From an uncultured Oscillospiraceae bacterium (lineage in GTDB: Bacteria > Bacillota > Clostridia > Oscillospirales > Oscillospiraceae): DNA of 21,539 nt. The position numbers and the translations under genes are program-made. The stretch is from NCBI GenBank assembly GCA_934661135.1, contig CAKUJA010000037.1:1-21539 (forward strand). The letters are read 5' to 3'. The notes beneath the pieces are model-generated. The model was not told the origin of the DNA, ran no database searches, and saw only the letters and a list, made by a program, of their open reading frames with translations. Below, one piece after another: positions 6,853 to 15,207 of this stretch (within the stretch, counting starts at the first letter, position 1; each line of letters starts with the position of its first letter).

Positions 6853-8820
6853 GTGAATAACAATCCCAACAACAATAAAAATAACAACCAGCGCCCGCCG
6901 AACGGCAGCAACAATCAGAATGACACGAATGGCCGCCGAATTCTGATTCTCGTGGTTGCTGCGCTGTTGGCAACGCTGCTGATCAACACGCTCTATACCT
7001 CCATTTCCAAATCGTATCTGACCGAGGTTCGCTACGACGAGTTTTTAACGATGCTCGAAAACGGTGAAATCAGCGAACTGGAGTTCCAGAGTGAGGATCG
7101 CGTCGTGTTCTCTAAAAAATCGGATACCGACGCCAACGGCACGGCAAAGAAGCTCTACTATACCGGCCTGATCCCCAATCAGGATACCACTCCGCTGACG
7201 GACAAGCTCGACCAGTACGGCGTACAGTACAACCGCGAGCTGCCGGAAGAAACCAGTCCGATCGTCACATTCATTGTCACCTGGCTGCTGCCGGTCATGA
7301 TCATGTACGGACTGCTCTCGCTGCTCATGCGCTCGATGTCGAAGCGGATGGGCGGCATGGGCGGCCTCGGCGGGATCGGCGAGAGCAAGGCCAAGGTCTA
7401 TATGGAAAAGCAGACCGGCGTGACGTTTGCCGACGTCGCCGGCGAGGACGAAGCGAAGGAATCCCTCGTCGAAATTATCGACTTCCTGCACAATCCGCAG
7501 AAATATGCCGCCATCGGCGCGAAGCTGCCGAAGGGCGCGCTGCTCGTCGGCCCTCCGGGCACCGGCAAGACGCTGCTTGCGAAGGCTGTCGCCGGCGAAG
7601 CGAACGTGCCGTTTTTCTCGATTTCCGGCTCTGACTTTGTGGAGATGTTCGTCGGCGTTGGCGCAAGCCGTGTCCGCGATTTGTTCCAGCAGGCGGCAAA
7701 GGTTGCCCCGGCCATCATCTTCATTGACGAAATTGACGCCATCGGCCGCACCCGTGATTCCAAATTCGGCGGCAACGACGAGCGCGAGCAGACGCTCAAC
7801 CAGCTCCTTGCCGAGATCGACGGCTTCGACTCGAGCAAGGGCGTCGTGATCCTCGCGGCGACGAACCGCCCCGAAATCCTCGACAAAGCGCTGCTGCGCG
7901 CCGGCCGGTTCGACCGCCGTATCATTGTCGACCGTCCGAACCTGCAAGGCCGTTACCAGACACTCCGCGTCCACACGAAAAACATCAAGCTCGCCGAGGA
8001 TGTCGACCTGCACAAGATCGCGCAGGCGACCGCCGGCGCCGTCGGCGCGGATCTGGCGAACCTCGTCAACGAAGCCGCGCTCCGCGCGGTGCGCCTTGGC
8101 CGCAAGACTGTCAACCAGCAGGATTTGCTCGTCTCGTTTGAAACGGTGATAGCCGGTACCGAGAAAAAGGGTACCGTTCTGACCGATATGGAAAAGCGTA
8201 TCGTGTCCTACCATGAGGTCGGTCACGCACTGGTTGCCGCGCTGCAAAAGCACACGCAGCCGGTCTCCAAAATCACCATCGTCCCGCACACCTCCGGCGC
8301 GCTCGGCTATACGATGCAGATGCCGGAGGAAGAAAAGTTCCTCTCCAGCCGTGAAGAACTGCTCGTTGAGCTGCAAACGCTGCTCGGCGGCCGCGCGGCG
8401 GAGCAGACCGTTTTCGGCATTGCAACTACCGGCGCCGCCAACGACATCGAGCGCGCGACCGATCTCGCCCGCAAGATGGTCACCCAGTACGGCATGAGCG
8501 ACCGCTTCGGCCTGATGGCGCTCTCCACTGTCCAGAGCCAGTACCTCGACGGCGTGGCCAGCATGAACTGCGCCGATTCCACGGCCAGCGAGGTCGATCA
8601 GGAGGTGCAAAAACTGCTGTCCGCCTGCTTTGAAGCGGCCAAAAACCTCCTGCGCGAACACCGCCCGCTGCTCGACGAAATCGCGCTCTACCTGCTCCAG
8701 AAGGAGACCATCACCGGCGATGAGTTTATGACCTATGTCAACGCCGAAAACAAAAAGCTGGAAGCACCGGCAGGGGAGACCGAATCGGACGCCGGAGAGA
8801 ATACGGAGGAACCGTCGTGA
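6853..8820 (+). CDS. ftsH: ATP-dependent zinc metalloprotease FtsH
   Basis: FtsH is a membrane-bound AAA+ protease that degrades misfolded membrane proteins and short-lived regulators. Numbered from the GTG (655 aa), the protein has an Asn-rich N-terminus, a membrane segment near 29-48, an extracytoplasmic domain, and a second segment near 137-158. The AAA module has Walker A GPPGTGKT (233-240), pore motif FVG, Walker B FIDE (290-293) and the second region of homology with RAGRFDR. The zinc site is HEVGH (454-458), with Asp531 in NDIERA as likely third ligand. HEVGH in place of the common HEAGH still fits HExxH. The GTG start is preferred because the promoter overlaps the upstream ATG at 6802 and GAAGG lies just before it. 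The gene overlaps the next one by 4 nt, suggesting coupled translation. Confidence 0.95.
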   Translation: MNNNPNNNKNNNQRPPNGSNNQNDTNGRRILILVVAALLATLLINTLYTSISKSYLTEVRYDEFLTMLENGEISELEFQSEDRVVFSKKSDTDANGTAKKLYYTGLIPNQDTTPLTDKLDQYGVQYNRELPEETSPIVTFIVTWLLPVMIMYGLLSLLMRSMSKRMGGMGGLGGIGESKAKVYMEKQTGVTFADVAGEDEAKESLVEIIDFLHNPQKYAAIGAKLPKGALLVGPPGTGKTLLAKAVAGEANVPFFSISGSDFVEMFVGVGASRVRDLFQQAAKVAPAIIFIDEIDAIGRTRDSKFGGNDEREQTLNQLLAEIDGFDSSKGVVILAATNRPEILDKALLRAGRFDRRIIVDRPNLQGRYQTLRVHTKNIKLAEDVDLHKIAQATAGAVGADLANLVNEAALRAVRLGRKTVNQQDLLVSFETVIAGTEKKGTVLTDMEKRIVSYHEVGHALVAALQKHTQPVSKITIVPHTSGALGYTMQMPEEEKFLSSREELLVELQTLLGGRAAEQTVFGIATTGAANDIERATDLARKMVTQYGMSDRFGLMALSTVQSQYLDGVASMNCADSTASEVDQEVQKLLSACFEAAKNLLREHRPLLDEIALYLLQKETITGDEFMTYVNAENKKLEAPAGETESDAGENTEEPS

Positions 8821-9704
8821 TCTACCTGACTGAGACGGTCGATGCGGCGTCTGCGGTGAGCGAAGCGGCCAGCGCGGTTGCGTCCACGCTCGAGAGCGGC
8901 ACCGCGTCCACCGTCGGCTTCTTTCAAAAGCTGTTCGGCAGCTTTTCGTGGACAAAGCTGATCTCTGCCGCGATTCTGGTTGTCGTCTGCTGGATTCTCA
9001 TCAAGCTGATCCTGAAAGCGACCGACCGAATGCTCGGCCGTTCCCGGCTGGATCAGGCCGTCCACCCGTTTGTGCGCACAATCGTTAAGCTCGTGCTGCT
9101 GTTCACGGCGATCATGCTCGTCGCCGGGACGCTCGGCGTCGACACGTCCTCGCTGCTGGCGCTGCTGAGCGTCGCGGGTCTTGCTGTTTCGCTGGCGCTG
9201 CAAAACGTGCTCTCCAATATGGCCAGCGCCGTCATCCTGCTCACAACGAAGCCGTTTCAGATCGGCCACTTCATTGAGCTTGGGAGCGTGAGCGGTACAG
9301 TCGTGAAGATCGGCGCTGTCTGCACCGATATCCTCACGATGAACAACCAGCTTGTCCATGTCCCCAACAGCGAGATCACCGGCTCCACGGTTACAAACTA
9401 TACCGCAAGCGACCGCCGCCGTCTGGTCTACGACATCACCGCGTCCTATGATGCACCGGTGGAGGCGGTCAAGGCCGCGCTGCTGCGTGCGGCGGAACAT
9501 CCGCTGCGCATGACCGATCCTGCGCCGATTGCGCGCGTCAGCGGCTACGGGGACAGCGCGATTTCCTATGTGCTCTACGTCTGGATTCGCCCGAAGGACT
9601 ACATGGACGTCTATTTTGACGTGCTGGAGAACGTCAAACGGGAGTTTGACGCGGCGAACATTGAAATGACATATCCGCATATGAATGTTCATATGGTAAA
9701 TTAA
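8817..9704 (+). CDS. Small-conductance mechanosensitive channel (MscS family)
   Basis: The 295-aa product matches the MscS core. It has an N-terminal extension, membrane segments near 47-69 and 87-107, and a pore-lining third helix (about 113-142, SVAGLAVSLALQNVLSNMAS) rich in Ala, Gly and small residues. The cytoplasmic beta domain carries the family pattern PFQIGHFIELG, HVPNSEITGS and NYTASDRRR. Such channels open under membrane tension and release solutes in hypo-osmotic shock. It starts at GTG within the sequence GTGA that contains the ftsH stop codon, with GGAGGA 6 nt upstream, so translation is probably coupled to ftsH. A strong terminator follows 9 nt after the stop. Confidence 0.92.
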   Translation: MIYLTETVDAASAVSEAASAVASTLESGTASTVGFFQKLFGSFSWTKLISAAILVVVCWILIKLILKATDRMLGRSRLDQAVHPFVRTIVKLVLLFTAIMLVAGTLGVDTSSLLALLSVAGLAVSLALQNVLSNMASAVILLTTKPFQIGHFIELGSVSGTVVKIGAVCTDILTMNNQLVHVPNSEITGSTVTNYTASDRRRLVYDITASYDAPVEAVKAALLRAAEHPLRMTDPAPIARVSGYGDSAISYVLYVWIRPKDYMDVYFDVLENVKREFDAANIEMTYPHMNVHMVN

Positions 9705-9713
9705 CCCGCGCAG

Positions 9714-9749
9714 CCGCGGAGCCGATCTTCTGGCTCCGCGGTTTTCTGT
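9714..9749 (+). terminator. Terminator of ftsH-mscS
   Basis: A perfect 10-bp stem, CCGCGGAGCC (9714-9723) with GGCTCCGCGG (9732-9741) and an 8-nt loop, is followed by TTTTCTGT. It separates this operon from cooS. Confidence 0.88.
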
Positions 9750-9791
9750 CCAATCTGTACCAAAGAAATCGATATATTTGCATCGTTTTGG

Positions 9792-9820
9792 TTGACTTTT
9801 TACGGCGCTCTTGGTAGAAT
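9792..9820 (+). promoter_or_regulatory. cooS: Strong sigma-A promoter for cooS
   Basis: -35 TTGACT (9792-9797), spacer exactly 17 nt, -10 TAGAAT (9815-9820). This is one of the closest-to-consensus promoters in the window, consistent with high expression of the CODH/ACS genes. Expected start is near 9827. Confidence 0.8.
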
Positions 9821-9826
9821 AAGACC

Positions 9827-9978
9827 AAGCTGAATTCGGCGCATTTCGTCACCTTTCGGTTTCGGGTGGCAGGTGCGTCTATCGGTCTGTCCGGCGAATT
9901 TTGCTGGCATACCCACCACTCCCCGCCGTTGGTCCCCGCCTGCGGCACGAAGAACATTTTTAGGAGGATACATCATCG
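9827..9978 (+). other. Long untranslated leader of cooS
   Basis: About 150 nt separate the predicted transcription start from the cooS ATG. No ATG and no leader peptide with a Shine-Dalgarno is visible. Local pairing is possible (GGTGG near 9866 with CCACC near 9916; GCCG and CGGC arms near 9928-9950), but I do not recognise a known riboswitch consensus. AGGAGG lies 11 nt upstream of the start codon. Confidence 0.4.
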
Positions 9979-11877
9979 ATGGATTGGGATCGCTTAATCA
10001 CAATTGAACAGATGGAAGAAGCGACGAACGAATTGCTTGAAACCGGCAAGAAGGTCGGCGCGGATTCCTGGCAGCAGCGTGTCAAGAACCAGACCCCGCA
10101 CTGCGGCTTCGGCGAAGCGGGCACTTGCTGTCGTATTTGCTCCATGGGCCCCTGCCGCATCACGCCGAAGGCGCCGCGCGGCATCTGCGGCTGTGATGTT
10201 CACGGCATCGTTGGCCGTAACTACCTGCGCTTCACCGCCGGCGGCGCAGCCACGCACTCCGACCATGGCCGTCAGATCTGCCACACGCTGTATCAGACGA
10301 AGGAAGGCGGCTCTTATCAAGTCAAGGACCCGGAAAAGCTGGCGAAGATTGCCCACGAGTGGGGCATCGAGACCGAGGGCAAGGATCTGTACGATCTGGC
10401 GCACGAGGTCGCCGAGACCGGCCTGATGGAATACGGCAAGCCGTTCGGCGTGCAGCGCTTCCTCAAGCGCGCACCGGAACATACGCAGGAGCTTTGGCAC
10501 AAGGCCGGCATCGAGCCGCGCGCCATCGACCGCGAGGTTTCCCAGTCCATGCACATGACGCATATGGGCTGCTCCTCTCTGCCCGAAGCGCTCATTAAGC
10601 AGTCTCTCCGTGCAGGCCTGTCCGACGGCTGGGGCGGCTCCATGATGGGCACCGAGTTCTCCGACGTCCTGTTCGGCACACCGAAGCCTGTCGACACCAC
10701 CGCCAACATCGGCGTCATGGAAAAAGACATGGTCAACATCGTTGTCCACGGCCACGATCCGTCTCTGTCCGAGATGATCGTCATGTACTCGCAGGACCCC
10801 GAGATGATCGCTCTCGCCAAGGAAAACGGCGCGAAGGGCATCAACATCTGCGGCGTCTGCTGCACCGGCAACGAAGTCGCCATGCGTCAGGGCATTCCGA
10901 TGGCGGGCAACTTCCTCCAGCAGGAAAATGTCGTCCTGACCGGCGCCTGCGAAGCGATCGTCGTCGACGTGCAGTGCATCTTCCCGGCGCTTGGCCCGCT
11001 TTCCAAGTGCTTCCACACCAAGTTTATCACCACCTCTCCGATCGCCCGGATGCCGGACTCCGATTTCATCGAGTTCAACGAAGCGACCGCGGCTGATAAT
11101 GCCAAGGCGATCATCAAGATGGCGGTTGAGAATTTCAAGAACCGCAAACCCGAGCTGGTCAACATTCCCCAGCTCAAGACCAAGGCTCGCGTCGGCTATT
11201 CCGTCGAAGCGATCAAGAAGTGTCTCGACGGCGTCACGAACAGCCATGTTGATCTGACCGGCACCACCAAGCCGCTGGTCGACGTTGTCAAGTCCGGCGT
11301 TCTGCGCGGCGCTGTCGCCATGGTCGGCTGCAACAACCCGAAGGTTCGTCCCGACACCGCACACATTGAGCTGATGAAGAAGCTGCTCAAGAACGACATC
11401 ATCGTCATCGTCTCCGGCTGCTCTGCGCAGGCTGCGGCGAAGGCCGGCCTGATGGATCCGGACGCCGGCGAGATGTGCGGCGAGGGTCTGAAGCGCGTCT
11501 GCAAGCTGGTCGGCATTCCGCCCGTCCTGCACATGGGCTCCTGCGTCGATATTTCCCGTATGATGATCCTTGCGTCCGACATTGCGAAGGACTGGGGCAT
11601 CAACATTTCCCAGATCCCGCTGTGCGGCTGCGCACCGGAATGGATGTCCGAGAAGGCTGTCTCCATCGGCAACTACGTTGTCGCTACCGGCATTGAGACC
11701 TACCTCGGCGTTGATCCGTACTCCAAGGGTTCCTCCGAAATTACGGAGCTGCTCCAGGGCGAGACCGGCTGCAAGGAATGGGTTGAAGCGAACTTCGTCG
11801 TCGAAAAGGACATCGACAAGCTGGGCGACCGCATGATCGAGTCCATCGAAGCGAAGCGCAAGGCTCTGGGCATTTAA
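9979..11877 (+). CDS. cooS: Anaerobic (Ni-Fe-S) carbon monoxide dehydrogenase catalytic subunit
   Basis: The 632-aa protein oxidises CO to CO2, or reduces CO2 to CO for acetyl-CoA synthesis, in the cytoplasm. All cluster ligands are recognisable. D-cluster Cys42 and Cys50 and B-cluster Cys51, Cys54, Cys59 and Cys70 lie in HCGFGEAGTCCRICSMGPC and GICGC. The C-cluster has an HGH motif (257-259), Cys295 (CCTG), Cys333 (VQCIFP), Cys451 (GCNNP), Cys481 (SGCSAQ) and Cys522 (GSCVD). Catalytic candidates are His93 in HSDHGR and Lys559 in MSEKA. Cys72 is an extra cysteine next to the B-cluster ligand. The length suits the monofunctional CooS/AcsA type, which forms a homodimer. The cooC and acsB genes downstream point to a role in the CODH/ACS complex of the Wood-Ljungdahl pathway, where the gene is often called acsA. 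Confidence in family is very high; direction of flux is inference. Confidence 0.97.
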   Translation: MDWDRLITIEQMEEATNELLETGKKVGADSWQQRVKNQTPHCGFGEAGTCCRICSMGPCRITPKAPRGICGCDVHGIVGRNYLRFTAGGAATHSDHGRQICHTLYQTKEGGSYQVKDPEKLAKIAHEWGIETEGKDLYDLAHEVAETGLMEYGKPFGVQRFLKRAPEHTQELWHKAGIEPRAIDREVSQSMHMTHMGCSSLPEALIKQSLRAGLSDGWGGSMMGTEFSDVLFGTPKPVDTTANIGVMEKDMVNIVVHGHDPSLSEMIVMYSQDPEMIALAKENGAKGINICGVCCTGNEVAMRQGIPMAGNFLQQENVVLTGACEAIVVDVQCIFPALGPLSKCFHTKFITTSPIARMPDSDFIEFNEATAADNAKAIIKMAVENFKNRKPELVNIPQLKTKARVGYSVEAIKKCLDGVTNSHVDLTGTTKPLVDVVKSGVLRGAVAMVGCNNPKVRPDTAHIELMKKLLKNDIIVIVSGCSAQAAAKAGLMDPDAGEMCGEGLKRVCKLVGIPPVLHMGSCVDISRMMILASDIAKDWGINISQIPLCGCAPEWMSEKAVSIGNYVVATGIETYLGVDPYSKGSSEITELLQGETGCKEWVEANFVVEKDIDKLGDRMIESIEAKRKALGI

Positions 11878-12043
11878 GCTTCGGCAGCATTTCAGGATTT
11901 GCAGCACGCAGTCCGCTCGCATCTTTTCCGCCACGCTTTGTAAAAATCCTCGTGAATCCACAAAGGATTCCCTGCGGCTTTTATTTCGCCTGACGAAAAA
12001 TCTGCATTGCGCCCGGCATTCTGAAGCTGTGAAATCCAGACTG

Positions 12044-12057
12044 TGTAGATTTCTACA
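12044..12057. promoter_or_regulatory. 14-bp palindrome upstream of cooC (candidate operator)
   Basis: The cooS-cooC spacer is 210 nt, unusually long for genes of one pathway, and has no intrinsic terminator that I can see. TGTAGA-TT-TCTACA forms a perfect 6-2-6 inverted repeat 30 bp before the cooC start. A weak promoter-like pair (TTGCGC, 17 nt, TGAAAT) lies just upstream. Whether it is a protein site or a small RNA hairpin cannot be told. Confidence 0.35.
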
Positions 12058-12087
12058 TATTGATTACTGATTAGAAGGTTTTTTCCA

Positions 12088-12861
12088 ATGAAAGTAGCAA
12101 TCACCGGCAAAGGCGGCGTCGGCAAAACGACGCTTTCCTCCACCCTGGCGCGGCTTTACGCCGATGAGGGACGCACGGTTCTCGCCGCGGACGTCGACCC
12201 GGACGCAAACCTCGGCCTTGCACTCGGCATGACTGAGGAGGAGGTCAATTCCATCGTCCCGGTCTCGAAGATGAAGCAGCTCGCCAAGGAGCGTACCGGC
12301 GCAAACGATATGAACTCGTTCTATAAGCTCAATCCGCAGGTCTCCGACCTGCCGGACAAGCTGGCCAAGGAGATCAACGGCGTCAAGCTGCTCGTCATGG
12401 GCACGGTTGATACCGGCGGCTCCGGCTGCGTCTGCCCGGAGCACGTCATGCTCAAGGCAATCCTGACGAGTCTGGCCTTCCGTAAGGACGACGTTGTCAT
12501 CATGGACATGGAGGCCGGTCTCGAGCATCTCGGCCGCGGTACCGCCAGCATGATGGATCAGTTCATTGTCGTCATCGAACCGGGCGCGCGCAGCGTGCAG
12601 ACCTATGAGCGCATCAAGCAGCTCGCCGCCGACATCGGCGTGACAAAGGTTCGCGTTGTCGCCAACAAGATCCGCGATGATTCCGACCGTGAATTCATTC
12701 GCGCCCGGGTTCCCGAGGAGGATCTGCTCGGGTTCATCAGCTACAATGCAGACGTCATCGACGCCGACCGGAAAGGCCTTTCTCCCTACGATCAAAGTCC
12801 TGAGACGCTGGAGGAAATCCGCACCATCAAGGCAAAGATCGACGCGCAAGAACGAATCTGA
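12088..12861 (+). CDS. cooC: CooC-type ATPase, nickel insertion into CO dehydrogenase
   Basis: This 257-aa MinD/SIMIBI-class P-loop ATPase matures the nickel-containing C-cluster of CODH. It begins with the deviant Walker A MKVAITGKGGVGKTT (P-loop 7-15), carries the switch region DVDPDANLG (35-43) and has the CooC signature CxC (Cys114 and Cys116 in GSGCVCPEH), which in the family binds metal at the dimer interface. DMEAGLEHLGRG is the expected Walker B/switch II region, and ANKI is the base-recognition motif. AGAAGG lies 9 nt upstream of the ATG. Its place between cooS and acsB fits a dedicated chaperone. It could serve acetyl-CoA synthase as well (AcsF-like); sequence alone does not separate the two. 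Confidence 0.94.
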   Translation: MKVAITGKGGVGKTTLSSTLARLYADEGRTVLAADVDPDANLGLALGMTEEEVNSIVPVSKMKQLAKERTGANDMNSFYKLNPQVSDLPDKLAKEINGVKLLVMGTVDTGGSGCVCPEHVMLKAILTSLAFRKDDVVIMDMEAGLEHLGRGTASMMDQFIVVIEPGARSVQTYERIKQLAADIGVTKVRVVANKIRDDSDREFIRARVPEEDLLGFISYNADVIDADRKGLSPYDQSPETLEEIRTIKAKIDAQERI

Positions 12862-12879
12862 AAGGAATGATTATCAACA

Positions 12880-15021
12880 ATGAAGACGTTGTTTGAAAGA
12901 GTCTTCAACGGCTCCGACGAGATGTTCGCGAAAGCCGAAGAAGAAGTCAACAAGATCGCAGCAGAGGTTGGCCGCGACGCCGCGCTGACCATGCCGTCCA
13001 CCGCGTACTTCCTTGCCTGTATCTATGCATACATCGGCAAGAAGGTCACAACCGTCGGCGAGCTTCAGGACGCACTGGCCGATGTCAAGGCCATGATGCT
13101 CCGTGAGCCGCGCACCAACTCCATTTTCCAGTCCGGCGTCGGCACTGCCATCGCCGCGGAGATGATCGAAGCCTGCAAGTATGTCAAGACGGAGACGCCG
13201 TATGAAGGTACCAACTACCATGGCCACTTCACCGACGCGGAAGTCCGTGAGCTCGGCGTTCCGCTGGTCACCGGCGACATCCCCGGCTTTGTCGTTATGA
13301 TTGGCCCGGCTCCCACCAAAGAAGAAGCGGTTGAGACCATCAAGGGTTACCAGTCCCGCGGTATTTTCGTGTTCCTGATCGGCGGCATCATTGAGCAGGC
13401 TGTCGAGATGGGTGTTTCCATGGGCTTCCCGGTTCGTGTTGTCCCCGTCGGTGAGGACATCTGGGCCGTCGGCCATGTCATCTCCCTCGTTGTCCGCGCA
13501 GCCATGATCTTCGGCGCCATCCAGCCGGGCGATGTGGAAGGCTTCCACAAGTACACCTTCGAGCGTATCAACGCGTTTGTCAACGCCTATAAGCCGGTCA
13601 ACGACATCACCGTCGCCTGCGGCGCCGGCGCGATCAAGCTCGGCTTCCCGGTCATCACCAACGACCACGACGATATGTGGGCCGTTCCGAAGTCCCTCAT
13701 CATCTACGATGACACCAAGGACTGGATCGACACCTCCATCGAAGCACGCGGCATCAAGCTGAAAATCACGAAGATCGACATTCCGGTGTCCTACTCCTCC
13801 GCCTTTGAAGGCGAAATCATCCGTAAGGGCGATATGCAGGTTGAAGTCGACGGCTCTCGCAAAGACTGCTTCGAGCTCGTCGTTACGAAGGACACCTCTG
13901 AGGTCGAGGATCACAAGATCATCGTTGAAGGCCCCGAGCTGGACGAAATTGAGTGTGGCTCCAAAATTTCCCTGAGCTACACCGTCGAGGTTGCCGGCAA
14001 GAATATGCAGCCGGACTTCGAGCCGGTCTTTGAGCGTAAGATTCACCAGTTCCTCAACTGCGTGGAAGGTCTTATGCACACCGGCCAGCGTGACATGATC
14101 CGTGTCCGTATCAACAAGGCCGACTACGAAGCCGGTTTCCGCTTCCGTCACATCGGCGAAGTCCTCTACGCCAAGATCAAGTCTGAGTTCGACACCGTTG
14201 TCGACAAATGCCAGGTTCGCATTGTCGTCGGTGACGAAGCCAACGCTGCGCTGCGCAAGCACGCGAACGAAATCTTTGACAAGCGCGACGAGCGCCTGAA
14301 GTCCATGACCGACGAATCCGTCCCGGTGTTCTATTCCTGCATCATGTGCCAGGCGTTCTCTCCGAGCCACGTCTGCATCGTCACGCCGGAGCGTCTCGGT
14401 CTTTGCGGTGCCGTGTCCTGGCTCGACGCCAAGGCAACCAACGAGCTTGACCCGCAGGGTCCCTGCCAGGTCGTTACCAAGGAGCGCTGCATCGACGAGC
14501 GTACCGGTCGTTATGAAGACGTCGACGAAGCCGTTGCCGAGTATTCCCACGGCGCACTGGAGCACGTCACGCTGTACTCCCTGCTCGAGGATCCGATGAC
14601 CTCCTGCGGCTGCTTCGAGTGCATCTGCGGCATCGAGCCGTGCTCGATGGGCGTTGTCATCACCTGCCGTGAATATGCCGGCATGACTCCGCTCGGCATG
14701 ACGTTCTCCGAAATGGCTTCCATGACGGGCGGCGGCGTGCAGACCCCTGGCTTCATGGGTCACGGCAAGCACTACATCGCGTCCCATAAGTTCCTCAAGG
14801 CCGAGGGCGGCGTTGGCCGTCTGGTCTGGCTGCCGAAGGAGCTGAAGGATCAGATCCGCGACAAGCTGAACGAGACCGCAAAGGATATCTACGGCATCGA
14901 TAATTTCGCCGATATGGTCGCCGACGAGACCAACTGCTCCTCCGGTGATCCGGAAGAACTGCTGGCATACCTCTCTGAGGTTGGCCATCCGGTTCTCAGC
15001 ATGGAGCCGCTGGATATGTAA
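12880..15021 (+). CDS. acsB: Acetyl-CoA synthase (CODH/ACS beta subunit)
   Basis: AcsB joins CO, a methyl group from the corrinoid protein and CoA into acetyl-CoA at the Ni-Ni-[4Fe-4S] A-cluster. The 713-aa length is close to the acetogen enzyme (about 730). The cluster ligands align with a constant offset of 19 to the Moorella numbering known to me. Cys487, Cys490, Cys499 and Cys509 (SCIMC, HVC, LGLCG) hold the cubane, with Cys490 bridging to nickel. Cys576 and Cys578 (SCGCF) hold the distal nickel. The N-terminal domain (about 1-300) is the CODH-contact and CO-channel domain, so this is the bacterial long form rather than the short archaeal CdhC. It starts 18 nt after the cooC stop with AAAGGA at a long spacing, and is likely co-transcribed with cooC. 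It ends in a strong hairpin. Confidence 0.97.
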   Translation: MKTLFERVFNGSDEMFAKAEEEVNKIAAEVGRDAALTMPSTAYFLACIYAYIGKKVTTVGELQDALADVKAMMLREPRTNSIFQSGVGTAIAAEMIEACKYVKTETPYEGTNYHGHFTDAEVRELGVPLVTGDIPGFVVMIGPAPTKEEAVETIKGYQSRGIFVFLIGGIIEQAVEMGVSMGFPVRVVPVGEDIWAVGHVISLVVRAAMIFGAIQPGDVEGFHKYTFERINAFVNAYKPVNDITVACGAGAIKLGFPVITNDHDDMWAVPKSLIIYDDTKDWIDTSIEARGIKLKITKIDIPVSYSSAFEGEIIRKGDMQVEVDGSRKDCFELVVTKDTSEVEDHKIIVEGPELDEIECGSKISLSYTVEVAGKNMQPDFEPVFERKIHQFLNCVEGLMHTGQRDMIRVRINKADYEAGFRFRHIGEVLYAKIKSEFDTVVDKCQVRIVVGDEANAALRKHANEIFDKRDERLKSMTDESVPVFYSCIMCQAFSPSHVCIVTPERLGLCGAVSWLDAKATNELDPQGPCQVVTKERCIDERTGRYEDVDEAVAEYSHGALEHVTLYSLLEDPMTSCGCFECICGIEPCSMGVVITCREYAGMTPLGMTFSEMASMTGGGVQTPGFMGHGKHYIASHKFLKAEGGVGRLVWLPKELKDQIRDKLNETAKDIYGIDNFADMVADETNCSSGDPEELLAYLSEVGHPVLSMEPLDM

Positions 15022-15029
15022 TCAAACCC

Positions 15030-15060
15030 AAAAGGGATGCTGCATTGCAGCATCCCTTTT
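15030..15060 (+). terminator. acsB: Terminator of acsB
   Basis: A 14-15-bp perfect stem, AAAAGGGATGCTGC paired with GCAGCATCCCTTTT around ATT, lies 9 nt after the acsB stop. The T run is built into the 3' arm. The symmetric A and T arms mean it could also work for the opposite strand. Confidence 0.85.
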
Positions 15061-15122
15061 GCATAGCAAAAAAAGTGCCAATTCCTCGCCCCTGCGGGGC
15101 AACCGGAAAGGATGCGCAAAAA

Positions 15123-15174
15123 CTTCATGCACCGGCATTTGCACATTTTCGCGGTGCAATATGTCTGCATGAAG
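15123..15174. repeat. 52-nt two-part hairpin after acsB
   Basis: CTTCATGCA (15123-15131) pairs perfectly with TGCATGAAG (15166-15174). Nested inside, TTGCAC (15139-15144) pairs with GTGCAA (15154-15159). There is no reading frame of note. It may be a repeat or a structured 3' RNA; neither can be decided from one copy. Confidence 0.45.
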
Positions 15175-15207
15175 GTTTATGTGCCAAAGCGCATAACAGG
15201 TAAATAG

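Noticed and set aside
9776..9826. Rex or CooA-type operator at the cooS promoter
   Set aside because: No TTGTTAA/TTAACAA or TGTCA-N6-CGACA pattern overlaps the promoter.
9827..9978. Cobalamin, THF or NiCo riboswitch in the cooS leader
   Set aside because: I looked for their conserved boxes and did not find them; left as an unassigned leader.
9994..11961. Long minus-strand frame of 655 codons opposite cooS; similar long antisense frames face ftsH, acsB and the nucleotidase gene
   Set aside because: These arise from codon bias in GC-rich genes. The sense products are clear family members and the antisense translations show no domain.
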